A stretch of DNA of 44,235 nt from Armatimonadota bacterium. Lineage in GTDB: Bacteria; Armatimonadota; UBA5829; JAUSEB01. The notes below the pieces were generated by a model that worked only from the letters and a program-made list of their open reading frames with translations, searched no databases and had not been told where the DNA came from. Of the stretch, positions 36,808-44,063 are shown piece by piece. The stretch lies in the NCBI GenBank assembly GCA_030649165.1, contig JAUSGG010000192.1:1-44235 (forward strand), given 5' to 3'. Numbering within the stretch: position 1 is the first letter of the stretch; every line of letters starts with the position of its first letter. The position numbers and the translations under genes were made by a program.

Positions 36808-37587
36808 ATGGACTTTGACCGCAGAAAACTGAAGAGCGTTTCCCGCAAACTGCACATCGACATCGACGACTACGAGATGCTGCAGCAGGCTTTGACCCAT
36901 AGGTCCTGCCTTGGCGAGGCCGAAGGGATTATGAGCAACGAGAGGCTGGAATTCCTCGGAGACGCGGTGCTCGGCCTCGTTGTCTGCGAGTATCTCTTCA
37001 CGCAGTATGCCGACAGAGCGGAAGGCGAATTGGCCAAAGCGAAAGCCGTTGCGGTCAGCGAGCCCATATTGGCCGAGGCAGCCAAAGCCCTCGGGCTCGA
37101 CCAGATGGTGTTGATGAGTTCCGGCGAGGAGATGTCCGGCGGACGCAAAAGGTTCTCCATCCTCTCCGACGCTTTCGAGGCGATTGTCGCGGTGATATAT
37201 CTGGACGCCGGCCTCGAAGCCGCTCGCCAGTTCGTCCTTCGCGCCCTCGAATCGATCCTTCAGGACATCGATCGCAAGGAACATATCCGCGACTATAAGT
37301 CCCTGCTGCAGGAGATGACCCAGAGCACGCACAAGAAGGCGCCCAGGTACATCGTTATTTCGGAACAGGGCGCTGACCACGACAAGACGTTTACGGTCGA
37401 AGCCCGCCTTGACGGCAAGCTCCTCGGACGGGGGGCCGGGAAGAGTAAGAAGCAGGCTGAACAGGCGGCTGCCCTCGAAGCGCTGGAATTGCCGCGGAAA
37501 CAAAGACATCTCGCTGCAACAGAAGAGGAACCTACTCCCGAACCGAAGCCACAGCCCACGCGTTCCCGCCGCAAGTCCGCGTCCTGA
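36808..37587 (+). CDS. rnc: Ribonuclease III
   Basis: 259 aa double-stranded RNA endonuclease for rRNA and mRNA processing. The catalytic signature NERLEFLGDAVLGLVV (about 47-62) and the second metal site at DAFEAIVAVIYLD (about 121-133) are intact. The dsRNA-binding domain (about 168-235) ends GKSKKQAEQAAALEAL. A short proline-, glutamate- and arginine-rich tail follows. Start supported by GGAG 9 bases upstream. The fab-rnc order is common. Confidence 0.95.
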   Translation: MDFDRRKLKSVSRKLHIDIDDYEMLQQALTHRSCLGEAEGIMSNERLEFLGDAVLGLVVCEYLFTQYADRAEGELAKAKAVAVSEPILAEAAKALGLDQMVLMSSGEEMSGGRKRFSILSDAFEAIVAVIYLDAGLEAARQFVLRALESILQDIDRKEHIRDYKSLLQEMTQSTHKKAPRYIVISEQGADHDKTFTVEARLDGKLLGRGAGKSKKQAEQAAALEALELPRKQRHLAATEEEPTPEPKPQPTRSRRKSAS

Positions 37588-37616
37588 TACCCTGAAATCC
37601 TGGAAACCTTGGAACC

Positions 37617-38078
37617 CTATAACCCTAAACTCTGCTGGCCGGCGTTCTCAGCCTCCGGCTCCGGTTCCTCGACGCAAGGCAGCCGCTCGGCCGCCCGGCT
37701 CGCCAGCCTGTCCGCCGCCGCGTTCTGTTCCCGCGGCACGTGAGACACGGATACGCGGCGGAATTTCGCCATCAGGGCTTTCGCGGCCTCGTTCAACCTG
37801 CGCAAATGCGGGGCCTTTATCTTGTAGCGTCCGTCCAGTTGGAATGCCAGAAGTTGGCTGTCCGTCATCACTTGCGCGGACCGCGCTCCCAGAGCCAGGG
37901 CTTCCTCGAGACCTCTCAGAAGCGCGGTGTATTCGGCAACGTTGTTCGTGGTATTGCCAATATACTCGCTGATCTCCCTCAGCACGTGTCCGCTGCCGTC
38001 GGACAGCACGACCCCGATGCCCGCGGCCCCGGGGTTGCCCTTGGAGGCTCCGTCTATGTGCAGGATCAGCTTTTCCAT
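37617..38078 (-). CDS. rnhA: Ribonuclease HI family protein
   Basis: 153 aa. Cleaves RNA in RNA/DNA hybrids. DEDD residues: Asp in LHIDGASKGNPGAAGIG (about 5-21), Glu in AEYTALLRGLEEAL (about 46-59), Asp in VMTDSQLLAFQLDG (about 68-81) and Asp in REQNAAADRLASRA (about 120-133). It is the short bacterial/archaeal type without an N-terminal hybrid-binding domain. The start is immediately after the stop of the CT398-like gene, a pairing also found in other phyla. Confidence 0.93.
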   Translation of the reverse strand: MEKLILHIDGASKGNPGAAGIGVVLSDGSGHVLREISEYIGNTTNNVAEYTALLRGLEEALALGARSAQVMTDSQLLAFQLDGRYKIKAPHLRRLNEAAKALMAKFRRVSVSHVPREQNAAADRLASRAAERLPCVEEPEPEAENAGQQSLGL

Positions 38079-38786
38079 TTACTCCGGCGCCAGGAGCATC
38101 CGTCCGCAGCTTTCGCACGTCGGCGGCTCCTGCGATTCCTTCAGCATTCTGACCGCGAAGGGCGTCAAACTCACATGACACACACCGCAGCGGCCATCGC
38201 CCACTTGACTGACGGCAATTCCGCCGGCGCGGGAGCGGATGCCCTCGTAGCGCCTCAATAGGTCCTCATCCACAGTATCCGCGGCGGCAGTTCGGTCGGC
38301 GGTCGCCTTAGCTATCTCCTCCGACAACTCCTTCGACCGATTGTCGTACGTTTCCATCTTACCGGACAGTTCCGCCTGCAATCGCTCCAGCCTGGACCGC
38401 GACTCAGACACCAACCCCTGCTGCTCCTGCGCCGCGTCCATCAACTCCAGAACGCGCGTCTCGAGCTTGTCCTGGTTGCGCTTGAGCATGCCTATCTCTT
38501 TTTCCATGCCCTCAAGCTCTTTCGGGTTGGTAACCTCTCCGGCGTACAATCTGCGCTCGTAGCCCTGCTTTTTGTTTTCGACCGTCTTGAGGTTAAGCTC
38601 ACAGTCCTTCAGCTCCGCTTCCAAGCCCCTGAGCTTGTCCTCCAACTGTTTGTAATCCATCTCTGCTTGCTCGACCTGCGCTTTTGTTGACGAGCCGTTG
38701 TCCAGTCCCGCCATTGCGCGTTTCGCGGCCAAAATCCGCGAGTCGATCTCCTGCACCGAATAGAGGTTCTTCAGAGCTTCGTTCAT
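38079..38786 (-). CDS. Coiled-coil C4 zinc-ribbon protein, CT398-like
   Basis: 235 aa. Long antiparallel coiled coil (about 5-180, e.g. KQLEDKLRGLEAELKDCELN) and a C-terminal zinc ribbon GRCGVCHVSLTP ... PPTCESCGRML (about 198-232). KQGYERRLYAGEVTNPKELE is the most conserved part of this family, which in Chlamydia binds sigma54 and flagellar parts and elsewhere is of unknown function. A good promoter lies upstream (38827-38855). It is co-transcribed with rnhA, whose start directly follows. Confidence 0.87.
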   Translation of the reverse strand: MNEALKNLYSVQEIDSRILAAKRAMAGLDNGSSTKAQVEQAEMDYKQLEDKLRGLEAELKDCELNLKTVENKKQGYERRLYAGEVTNPKELEGMEKEIGMLKRNQDKLETRVLELMDAAQEQQGLVSESRSRLERLQAELSGKMETYDNRSKELSEEIAKATADRTAAADTVDEDLLRRYEGIRSRAGGIAVSQVGDGRCGVCHVSLTPFAVRMLKESQEPPTCESCGRMLLAPE

Positions 38787-38826
38787 TATGGAATGTCCAA
38801 TCTAAGGCGACTTGAATCGCCAGGCA

Positions 38827-38855
38827 ATTTTAGCGCCTGGTATGGGGGCTGTCAA
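38827..38855 (-). promoter_or_regulatory. Promoter of the CT398-like/rnhA pair
   Basis: On the minus strand TTGACA (38855-38850), 17-base spacer, TAAAAT (38832-38827). One mismatch to consensus. Element C begins 8 bases beyond the -35. Confidence 0.8.
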
Positions 38856-38862
38856 ACGAAAC

Positions 38863-39018
38863 TAAGAGTTCAGGCTTGGCGAGTAAGTATCTCTTCGCTG
38901 CTCACTTTGGGGAGACGACGAGCGTAATCCCCTCTCCCTTGAGGGAGAGGGTTAGAGCCTGCCCTGAGCGCAGCGAATGGGGTGAGGGTGAAAGTTCTCA
39001 CCATTCCTGAACTGTTAC
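38863..39018. repeat. MITE-like element C with terminal inverted repeats and CGAAAC duplication
   Basis: The ends TAAGAGTTCAGG and CCTGAACTGTTAC are inverted. CGAAAC flanks both sides (38857-38862 and 39019-39024), a good candidate 6-bp target duplication. The interior, reversed, aligns with element B throughout. It lies directly upstream of the CT398-like promoter. Confidence 0.75.
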
Positions 39019-39060
39019 CGAAACGGTTGTTGGTTGTTAGTTAACGGCTGACCGCAGGGG

Positions 39061-39100
39061 GTAATCCCCTCCCCATTCAGGGGAGGGTTAGGGTGGGGTC
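39061..39100. repeat. CT-rich palindrome copy
   Basis: CCCCTCCCC ... GGGGAGGG with an ATTCA loop, then TTAGGGTGGGG. Confidence 0.6.
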
Positions 39101-39104
39101 GCGT

Positions 39105-39170
39105 CCTATCCGTCCTATTCGTCTTATCGGTCCTATCCGTCCGCCCCCTCCGACTCCTTCGACTCCCCGT
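39105..39170. repeat. 9-bp tandem array (CCTATCCGT / CCGACTCCT)
   Basis: Seven units: CCTATCCGT, CCTATTCGT, CTTATCGGT, CCTATCCGT, CCGCCCCCT, CCGACTCCT, TCGACTCCC. Same unit family as 17622-17669. Confidence 0.75.
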
Positions 39171-39317
39171 ACGCAGATCGAGCCGGCTTAACCCGGACAG
39201 GTTCAATACCGGCTCGCTCCGCTAAGGGATGTGGTATAGTTGTGCTTTTCTGTTACCCCGCAAACGGAAGGGCTAAACATGCAGGTTTATGAGGTTGATA
39301 AAGTTTGTGAGGTTTTA

Positions 39318-39410
39318 TTCTATCCGTCCGGGCGCCCTACCTGGAGGGAACACCATCAGGCTGGGTTTCTATCCCTCCAGGCACCCTACCTGGAGGGAAC
39401 ACCATCAGAC
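39318..39410. repeat. CCCTCCAGG palindrome carrying Shine-Dalgarno sequence, tandem copies 3 and 4
   Basis: Two units of about 49 bases, each TTCTATCC..., then CCTACCTGGAGGGAACACCA. The left arm of the first is degraded (CCGTCCGGG), the second is intact (CCCTCCAGG). Confidence 0.75.
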
Positions 39411-39466
39411 CGTGGGTATAGTAGTAATGACTTGAGGCTTTTATCTCTCCGAAGGAGGGGTCAAAC

Positions 39467-39781
39467 ATGAATCGCCGATTGTTGGTCGCGGCAGCGCTTG
39501 TCATTCTGGCGTTTAGCGCCGCTCAGGCGTGTTACGCGCAAGGACCTGTCTACTATGGCCACATGCCGCTTGGCGGCGCATATCCGTTCTACCCTGTGTA
39601 TCAGGGACCCTACGTGCAGTACTACGTCGGCGGAATCTACATTTTCGAACCGTTCGCTCCGCCGGGACACGTATTCTCCCAGCCGTTTCTCGGGCTTCCA
39701 CTCGTGTTCCCGCCATCGGTGATAAACAACAGCGGCCCGCCGCCGATCTACGGCGTGCTGTTGAGGCCGGGACGGTTCTAG
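39467..39781 (+). CDS. Small secreted Tyr/Pro/Gly-rich protein, unknown function
   Basis: 104 aa, not recognised. A signal peptide is clear: basic MNRR then LLVAAALVILAFSAAQA, with cleavage likely near residues 22-25 (ACYA). The mature part of about 80 aa is rich in Tyr, Pro, Gly and Phe (YGHMPLGGAYPFYPVYQG, FEPFAPPGHVFSQP) with no cysteine and few charges, suggesting a surface or matrix polypeptide. GAAGGAGGGG lies 6 bases before the ATG, an excellent ribosome-binding site. It is preceded by two tandem palindromic repeats and followed by a TTAGGGTT-type repeat. Confidence 0.65.
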   Translation: MNRRLLVAAALVILAFSAAQACYAQGPVYYGHMPLGGAYPFYPVYQGPYVQYYVGGIYIFEPFAPPGHVFSQPFLGLPLVFPPSVINNSGPPPIYGVLLRPGRF

Positions 39782-39855
39782 GGTTCCAGGGTTCTAAGGT
39801 TATAGGGTTTGAAGGCCATACGGGTGTACGCGGGTCTGACTCCTCCGACTCCTCA
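39779..39855. repeat. TTAGGG-type and 9-bp repeats before pheA
   Basis: CTAGGGTTCCAGGGTTCTAAG-like units (39779-39812) followed by TCTGACTCC TCCGACTCC units (39835-39855). Confidence 0.6.
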
Positions 39856-39923
39856 CAGAAGGAAAAACTACCCCATCCGTACAACTCTCCCATAATGCTC
39901 CGTTGTGTTAGACTATTACCGAT

Positions 39924-40988
39924 ATGGAAATCAGCGAGATTCGGCAAAAAATAGACGAAACCGATCGCCGGATTGTGGAACTGCTCAACGAGCGCGCGGA
40001 ACTGGCCATCGAGATAGGCAAGAAAAAGGCGAAGAAGTCATCGAACGTCTTCGTTCCCGAACGGGAGCAGCAGGTCTTCAGCCGCGTGACCAAATCGAAC
40101 CACGGACCGCTGCCTTCCTCGGCGATCACGGCGATTTTCAGAGAGATAATCTCCGCCTCCCGCGCGCTCGAGAAGCCGATTTCCATATCCTACCTCGGTC
40201 CGCCCGGCAGCAACACACATATTGCCGTGACGCAGCGCTTCGGCTCGTCGATTGCGCTCAGCCCGGCGGAAAGTATAACCGACGTGTTCCACGAGGTCGA
40301 ACAGAAGAAGGCCGACTTCGGTGTGGTGCCTATCGAGAACTCTACCGAGGGGATCGTAACTCACACGCTGGACATGTTCCTTCAGTCCGAGCTGTTCATC
40401 TGTTCGGAGATTTTCGTGCAGATATCCCACAACCTGCTCTCGGCGGGAAGGGACATCTCCAGGGTGAAGCGCGTGTACTCAATGCCGCAGGCCACCGCTC
40501 AGTGCCGGGGGTGGCTTCGCGCGAACCTGCCGGGAGTGGAGATCGTAGAGGTTTCCACAACGGCCCGCGCCGCCATCATCTGCAAAGATGATCCCGACAG
40601 CGCCGCGGTCGCGACCAAACTGGCGGCGCACGAGTACGGCCTCAATATCCTGAAGGAGAACATCGAAGACAGCCCCTACAACCGCACGCGCTTCCTGGTG
40701 ATCGGCTACACGGAGCCCCCTCCGACCGGCAAAGATAAGACGTCCATCGTCTTCTCCGTGCCGCACAAGTCCGGCGCGCTTTACCGCTCGTTGCAGATTT
40801 TCGAACAGGAGAACATCAACCTGACGCTCATCGAGTCGCGGCCGACCAAGCAAATGCCGTGGGAGTATGTGTTCTTTATCGATTTCCAGGGGCACGAGGC
40901 CGACCCCCATGTACGCCTGGCGCTGAAGACCCTGACCGAGGAATCGCTCTTCGTTCGGATACTGGGCTCGTACCCCGAGGCGGAATAA
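39924..40988 (+). CDS. pheA: Bifunctional chorismate mutase/prephenate dehydratase
   Basis: 354 aa. Makes prephenate from chorismate and then phenylpyruvate for phenylalanine. Chorismate mutase helices at about 1-85 (IRQKIDETDRRIVELLNERA). Prephenate dehydratase at about 90-270 with YLGPPGSNTHIA, VPIENSTEGIV (about 131-141) and NRTRFLVIG (about 253-261, with the catalytic Thr). A C-terminal ACT domain (about 275-354) holds GALYRSLQIF and ESRPTK, the phenylalanine-binding GAL and ESRP motifs, so feedback inhibition is expected. The ATG at 39924 has no visible ribosome-binding site and may be leaderless. No other aromatic pathway gene is adjacent. Confidence 0.94.
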   Translation: MEISEIRQKIDETDRRIVELLNERAELAIEIGKKKAKKSSNVFVPEREQQVFSRVTKSNHGPLPSSAITAIFREIISASRALEKPISISYLGPPGSNTHIAVTQRFGSSIALSPAESITDVFHEVEQKKADFGVVPIENSTEGIVTHTLDMFLQSELFICSEIFVQISHNLLSAGRDISRVKRVYSMPQATAQCRGWLRANLPGVEIVEVSTTARAAIICKDDPDSAAVATKLAAHEYGLNILKENIEDSPYNRTRFLVIGYTEPPPTGKDKTSIVFSVPHKSGALYRSLQIFEQENINLTLIESRPTKQMPWEYVFFIDFQGHEADPHVRLALKTLTEESLFVRILGSYPEAE

Positions 40989-40994
40989 GAGTTG

Positions 40995-41030
40995 CTCCCT
41001 CCCCTTTAGGGGAGGGCTGGGGTGGGATCA
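40995..41030. repeat. CT-rich palindrome copy
   Basis: CTCCCTCCCC / GGGGAGGG with TTTA loop just after pheA, then GCTGGGGTGGGATCA. Confidence 0.55.
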
Positions 41031-41185
41031 TGCCAGGTTCTATCCTGCGGGAACGACCTTGAGCAACCAAGTCATCGAACATCATCGAAGTCAGTTCCCG
41101 CAATGCGCCCGGCGCCGCTTTCGTCCCTTTGGTCCACGCGAGGGGCTATGGACGACTCATACCTCATAACTCATAACTCCTCCCC

Positions 41186-42313
41186 CTACCCCTGCCCAAA
41201 CATATACAGCCGCCCGTCGCCGCAGTAAATCAGCGCCCTGCCGCCGATCGCCGCCGGCGTAAATCCCCGTATCGACGCCGGCAGTTTGAGCGTCGAAAGC
41301 GCTCTGCCATCTCCGTCGTACAGATAGAGTGTACCCTGGGAGGACACGAGTATCCTTCCGGTCCGAAAGACGGCAATCAACTCCGGTTGGAGAAAGACAC
41401 CGCCCTTTTCCCGGTTCCACACGCCGCGCCCGGCCCTGTCGTACAGGACCAGGTACCTCTCGGACATTCGCCCTTTCCCGTGGATTACCTGCCGGCTGTA
41501 GCTGATTGCGACAACATCGCCCGCGGGAGACAGCGCGGTCCGGACATCGGCGAGTTTCAGCCTCTTCTGCCACAGCTTCGAGCCGTCGAACCTCCACAGT
41601 GTGAGAGTTTCCATGGGCCGGGGACGGTTTGGTCGCCCGCGCGCCAGAATGTAGCGGCCGTTCCTGCTTACCTCAGCGGAATACTGAAGATCGACATATC
41701 CTTTTGCGAACCATTTCCGTCGCCCGTTCAGGTCGAAGACTCCGACACCGGCCTTCTGCCAGGTCCCTGCGACAAGCCGCTTCCCGTCCGGAGCAAACGC
41801 GACGGAAAACGGTATGCCCGGCAGCGTCCGGCGGCGATATCTGAGCCGGCGATCCAACGAGAAGATATAAACCCGCCGCGTGCCGGCGCCTACTACGGCG
41901 GCGGCGCCGTCGTCAGAGACGGCGGCCGACCAGACGCACCCGGCGACCGTCTGGCTCCATCGCACTTTGCCGTCCGCGAACAAAATGTTGATTCGGCGCG
42001 CAAGGGGGTTGAGGGGCGTGTAGGTCAGCAGGACCGAGCCGTTCGCCGCCAGAGATACGGCGGTGGCCCCCGCCGCTGTCTTGCGCCAAAGCGGCCTCCC
42101 GGCCGCGTCGTAGTAGGTCAGATCGCCGGCTTTGTCGATCACAGCGGCAAACCGGCCGTCCGGCGTAACGGCGATGTGGCGGGGCGATTTTACGGGCGTG
42201 TTCCAGATCGCGCGCAGGCGCGGCCCCTCACCCTGCGCCCGGGCGGACAAAGGGATGGCGCAGATGAGGAGAGCCACTATGCCCGCGGAGATACTTTTGC
42301 GAAATCCGTTCAA
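41186..42313 (-). CDS. Secreted PQQ/WD-like beta-propeller protein
   Basis: 375 aa. A signal peptide at the N-terminus (ISAGIVALLICAIPLSARAQG, cleavage after ARA near residue 26) is followed by 6-7 beta-propeller blades of the pattern V-S-x-DG/NGR...D-x-x-G-x-x-LW (e.g. YYDAAGRPLWRK, VFDLNGRRKWFAKG, LWRFDGSKLWQKRL, LYDRAGRGVWNREKG, LYDGDGRALSTLKL). No catalytic residues can be assigned; such propellers bind partners or, in PQQ enzymes, a cofactor. It starts 17 bases after the DUF4870 gene on the same strand, so they probably form an operon. The ribosome-binding site is weak. Confidence 0.75.
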   Translation of the reverse strand: MNGFRKSISAGIVALLICAIPLSARAQGEGPRLRAIWNTPVKSPRHIAVTPDGRFAAVIDKAGDLTYYDAAGRPLWRKTAAGATAVSLAANGSVLLTYTPLNPLARRINILFADGKVRWSQTVAGCVWSAAVSDDGAAAVVGAGTRRVYIFSLDRRLRYRRRTLPGIPFSVAFAPDGKRLVAGTWQKAGVGVFDLNGRRKWFAKGYVDLQYSAEVSRNGRYILARGRPNRPRPMETLTLWRFDGSKLWQKRLKLADVRTALSPAGDVVAISYSRQVIHGKGRMSERYLVLYDRAGRGVWNREKGGVFLQPELIAVFRTGRILVSSQGTLYLYDGDGRALSTLKLPASIRGFTPAAIGGRALIYCGDGRLYMFGQG

Positions 42314-42330
42314 ACCGTGCCTTGGGTCCT

Positions 42331-42681
42331 CTATTTAACGAATCGGATCGCCAACGGGTACCCGTAATGTTCTCCATCGTTGGCTCGAATGGTCGCGATG
42401 ATGATAACGATGATGTCGAAAAGCATCAAAGCCGGTGTTGTCACAAAGCCTATCAAAGCGAACGCGAGCAGACCGCTGATCATCAGATAGATGTCTATGC
42501 TTATCTGAAAGTTCAGCGACTCCTTCGCGTGTCGTTTAACATAGTCCGACGTCTCACCTTTGATCAGGTATATAACCAGCGGTCCGACGATGTTTCCCAC
42601 AAATGGAAAAACGAAGAAGGCCAAGCCCGAGAGGTGAGACACTAGAGCCCACGTCCGGGAATCTCTGTCCATGCTTTCCAT
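42331..42681 (-). CDS. DUF4870 small membrane protein
   Basis: 116 aa of the DUF4870 (Tic20-like fold) family. Three hydrophobic helices are apparent: HLSGLAFFVFPFVGNIVGPL (about 16-35), the central SIDIYLMISGLLAFALIGF (about 60-78) and ALMLFDIIVIIIATIRA (about 83-99). The motif HAKESLNFQIS (about 51-61) is typical. Function unknown. ATG 42681 is chosen because AGGAGG ends 7 bases upstream; a longer frame to 42786 lacks any ribosome-binding site. Upstream of the propeller gene in a likely operon. Confidence 0.85.
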   Translation of the reverse strand: MESMDRDSRTWALVSHLSGLAFFVFPFVGNIVGPLVIYLIKGETSDYVKRHAKESLNFQISIDIYLMISGLLAFALIGFVTTPALMLFDIIVIIIATIRANDGEHYGYPLAIRFVK

Positions 42682-42739
42682 CGCGGTTCCTCCTGTTGCG
42701 CAGCCTGGTTCGGTTGCGCAGCTTCGCCGAATTGCCGGG

Positions 42740-42767
42740 ACTCTAGCAGTGACCGTACAAAGTCCAA
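42740..42767 (-). promoter_or_regulatory. Possible promoter of the DUF4870/propeller pair
   Basis: On the minus strand TTGGAC (42767-42762), 16-base spacer, TAGAGT (42745-42740). Moderate match. Confidence 0.4.
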
Positions 42768-42778
42768 TCACCAAGCCA

Positions 42779-42845
42779 GACCTCACCCCAACCCTCTCCT
42801 AAAAGGAGAGGGAGTTCCCCCTCCTCCTAGGAGGGGGTTGGAGGT
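42779..42845. repeat. Double CT-rich palindrome copy
   Basis: Same two-stem layout as 12480-12549: CCCTCTCCT / AGGAGAGGG, then CCCCCTCCT / AGGAGGGGG. It differs from that copy at only a few positions. Confidence 0.7.
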
Positions 42846-42878
42846 CAAGGGCGCTGCCTCGACTTTATCCGACCTCTG

Positions 42879-43892
42879 CTAGCGGCCAAGCAGTTCCTTG
42901 AATTTCCGCGCCCGATGCCGCTTTTCCTCTATTTCCCGCGGTGTCATCGCCCTGTTCTTCCGTTGATCGAACCTGGATGCGGCAAGAATGCTGTCCACCA
43001 GATACGCCCTCGACAGGCCCGCCAAATGCCCCTGCTGCTCCTGAAAATCGCGCCAGCCCATGTGTCCCTTGACATACAGGATAGACGCGAGGAGTTCCAC
43101 CAGTTGGTCGAGGCTCAGGGTCGTTAAGTCCTCCCGCGCGAAGATATGGTCTTCGAGATAACTGTATTCGACCTTGTAAGGCGGATCGTCGCCAAATGCC
43201 TCGGCGAGGAACGTAGCGGCGCGCCAGTTGAGAATGGTCGATCGGCTGTTGGCCGTGTAATACAATTTCACCTCCGGATCGTAAACCTCAACCAGGCTGC
43301 CGTCATCCAGAAACACGAGATACTTCGAGGTAACGCTGTGGGTCCGCGGCTCGCCGTCGCGCTGTCGGATTTCCAGCCCGCCGATATCCGGGGCGACGAC
43401 CTCTATTATCTTGCCGTAATAGTTGTGATACCGCTCCAGTTCCTGGCGCAAATCGCCGCGCACCCTTATGTAATCTCCGACTCCCAACGGCAGCTCGCGG
43501 CCTTCTCTGCGGGCGGTCTCTTCCTGAATCTCCCGCCTGACGAGGTCCCGGACAGTCGTTCTGAGGAAGTCCGCCAGCGCCGAATCCGAAGCCATGTGGT
43601 CCAGCATCCCCGCCAGCCGCTCGCCTCGCTCCTCCTTTGCCTGGGACTCCCGACTGGATTTGCGCCTGCCGGGCACTCCGTAAAGGATGTCTTCCTCATT
43701 GACCTGCAGCCGATCGCGGGTCCGCTGCCGTTCCACGGTATAGACCCACCGCTCCGGTTCTTGCGCAAGCTGCGCCGCGACTACGGCGCCGGACGCTTTC
43801 CCGGCCCATCGGCCCGTCGCCCCCGGTCTTCTCGCTTCCTCCGGCAGTCGGAATACGACCATCCGCCCAACGCTGTACTTGTGATCGTCCAA
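42879..43892 (-). CDS. Hypothetical protein, unknown function
   Basis: 337 aa, soluble, no signal peptide or membrane helix; not recognised. Residues about 1-75 look like a small beta domain (VGRMVVFRLPEE, WVYTVERQRTRD). About 75-140 is charged and helical (RESQAKEERGERLAGMLDHM, DLVRREIQEETARREGREL). About 140-225 looks like OB/beta-barrel folds (YIRVRGDLRQ, YGKIIEVVAPDIGGLEI, YLVFLDDGSLVEVYDPEVK). The C-terminal 100 residues are helical and end in a basic tail (ATPREIEEKRHRARKFKEL-like). The start is a TTG at 43892 supported by GGGAG 9 bases upstream and a TATAAT at 43918-43913. It is not in an operon. Confidence 0.6.
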   Translation of the reverse strand: MDDHKYSVGRMVVFRLPEEARRPGATGRWAGKASGAVVAAQLAQEPERWVYTVERQRTRDRLQVNEEDILYGVPGRRKSSRESQAKEERGERLAGMLDHMASDSALADFLRTTVRDLVRREIQEETARREGRELPLGVGDYIRVRGDLRQELERYHNYYGKIIEVVAPDIGGLEIRQRDGEPRTHSVTSKYLVFLDDGSLVEVYDPEVKLYYTANSRSTILNWRAATFLAEAFGDDPPYKVEYSYLEDHIFAREDLTTLSLDQLVELLASILYVKGHMGWRDFQEQQGHLAGLSRAYLVDSILAASRFDQRKNRAMTPREIEEKRHRARKFKELLGR

Positions 43893-43912
43893 AATAGCGC
43901 ACTCCCAGTGTT

Positions 43913-43940
43913 ATTATACCGTGGAAAGAGTCGAGGGCAA
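43913..43940 (-). promoter_or_regulatory. Promoter of the 337-aa hypothetical gene
   Basis: Perfect TATAAT (43918-43913) on the minus strand, with a weak TTGCCC (43940-43935) 16 bases away. Confidence 0.5.
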
Positions 43941-43958
43941 CCTGGGGGTCCGCTCCGG

Positions 43959-44024
43959 CCACGAACCACTAACCACTAATCACGAACCACTCCTCTTCAG
44001 GGGAGGGTTGGGGTGGGGTTCGGG
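43959..44024. repeat. Half ACTAACC element plus CT-rich palindrome
   Basis: ACGAACCACTAACCACTAAT (from about 43960) matches only the right arm of the ACTAACC hairpin elements. It is directly followed by a TCTTCAGGGGAGGGTTGGGG remnant of the CT-rich family. Confidence 0.6.
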
Positions 44025-44028
44025 CAAA

Positions 44029-44063
44029 ACCACAGATAGACACAGATGAACGCAGATGGGGAG
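44029..44063. repeat. CACAGATGAACGCAGATGG tandem-type repeat
   Basis: Units ACCACAGATAG, ACACAGATGA, ACGCAGATGG. Related pieces at 3330-3355, 3883-3914, 8346-8375 and 20215-20257. Confidence 0.6.

Larger units (their letters stand above)
39019..39466. other. Leader and repeat region before the small secreted gene
   Basis: No gene is supported. Contents: CT-rich palindrome (39061-39100), 9-bp array (39105-39170), a stem-loop CGAGCCGG / CCGGCTCG with inner AACC / GGTT (39179-39216), an extended -10 TGGTATAGT (39232-39240) and two tandem copies of the Shine-Dalgarno palindrome. Confidence 0.6.

Noticed and set aside
39179-39217. tRNA-like T-arm (GGTTCAAT within CCGG...CCGG)
   Set aside because: No acceptor or anticodon arms can be built around it and the loop is too large.
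39240-39470. 76-aa frame before the secreted protein
   Set aside because: It is a translation of two tandem palindromic repeats.
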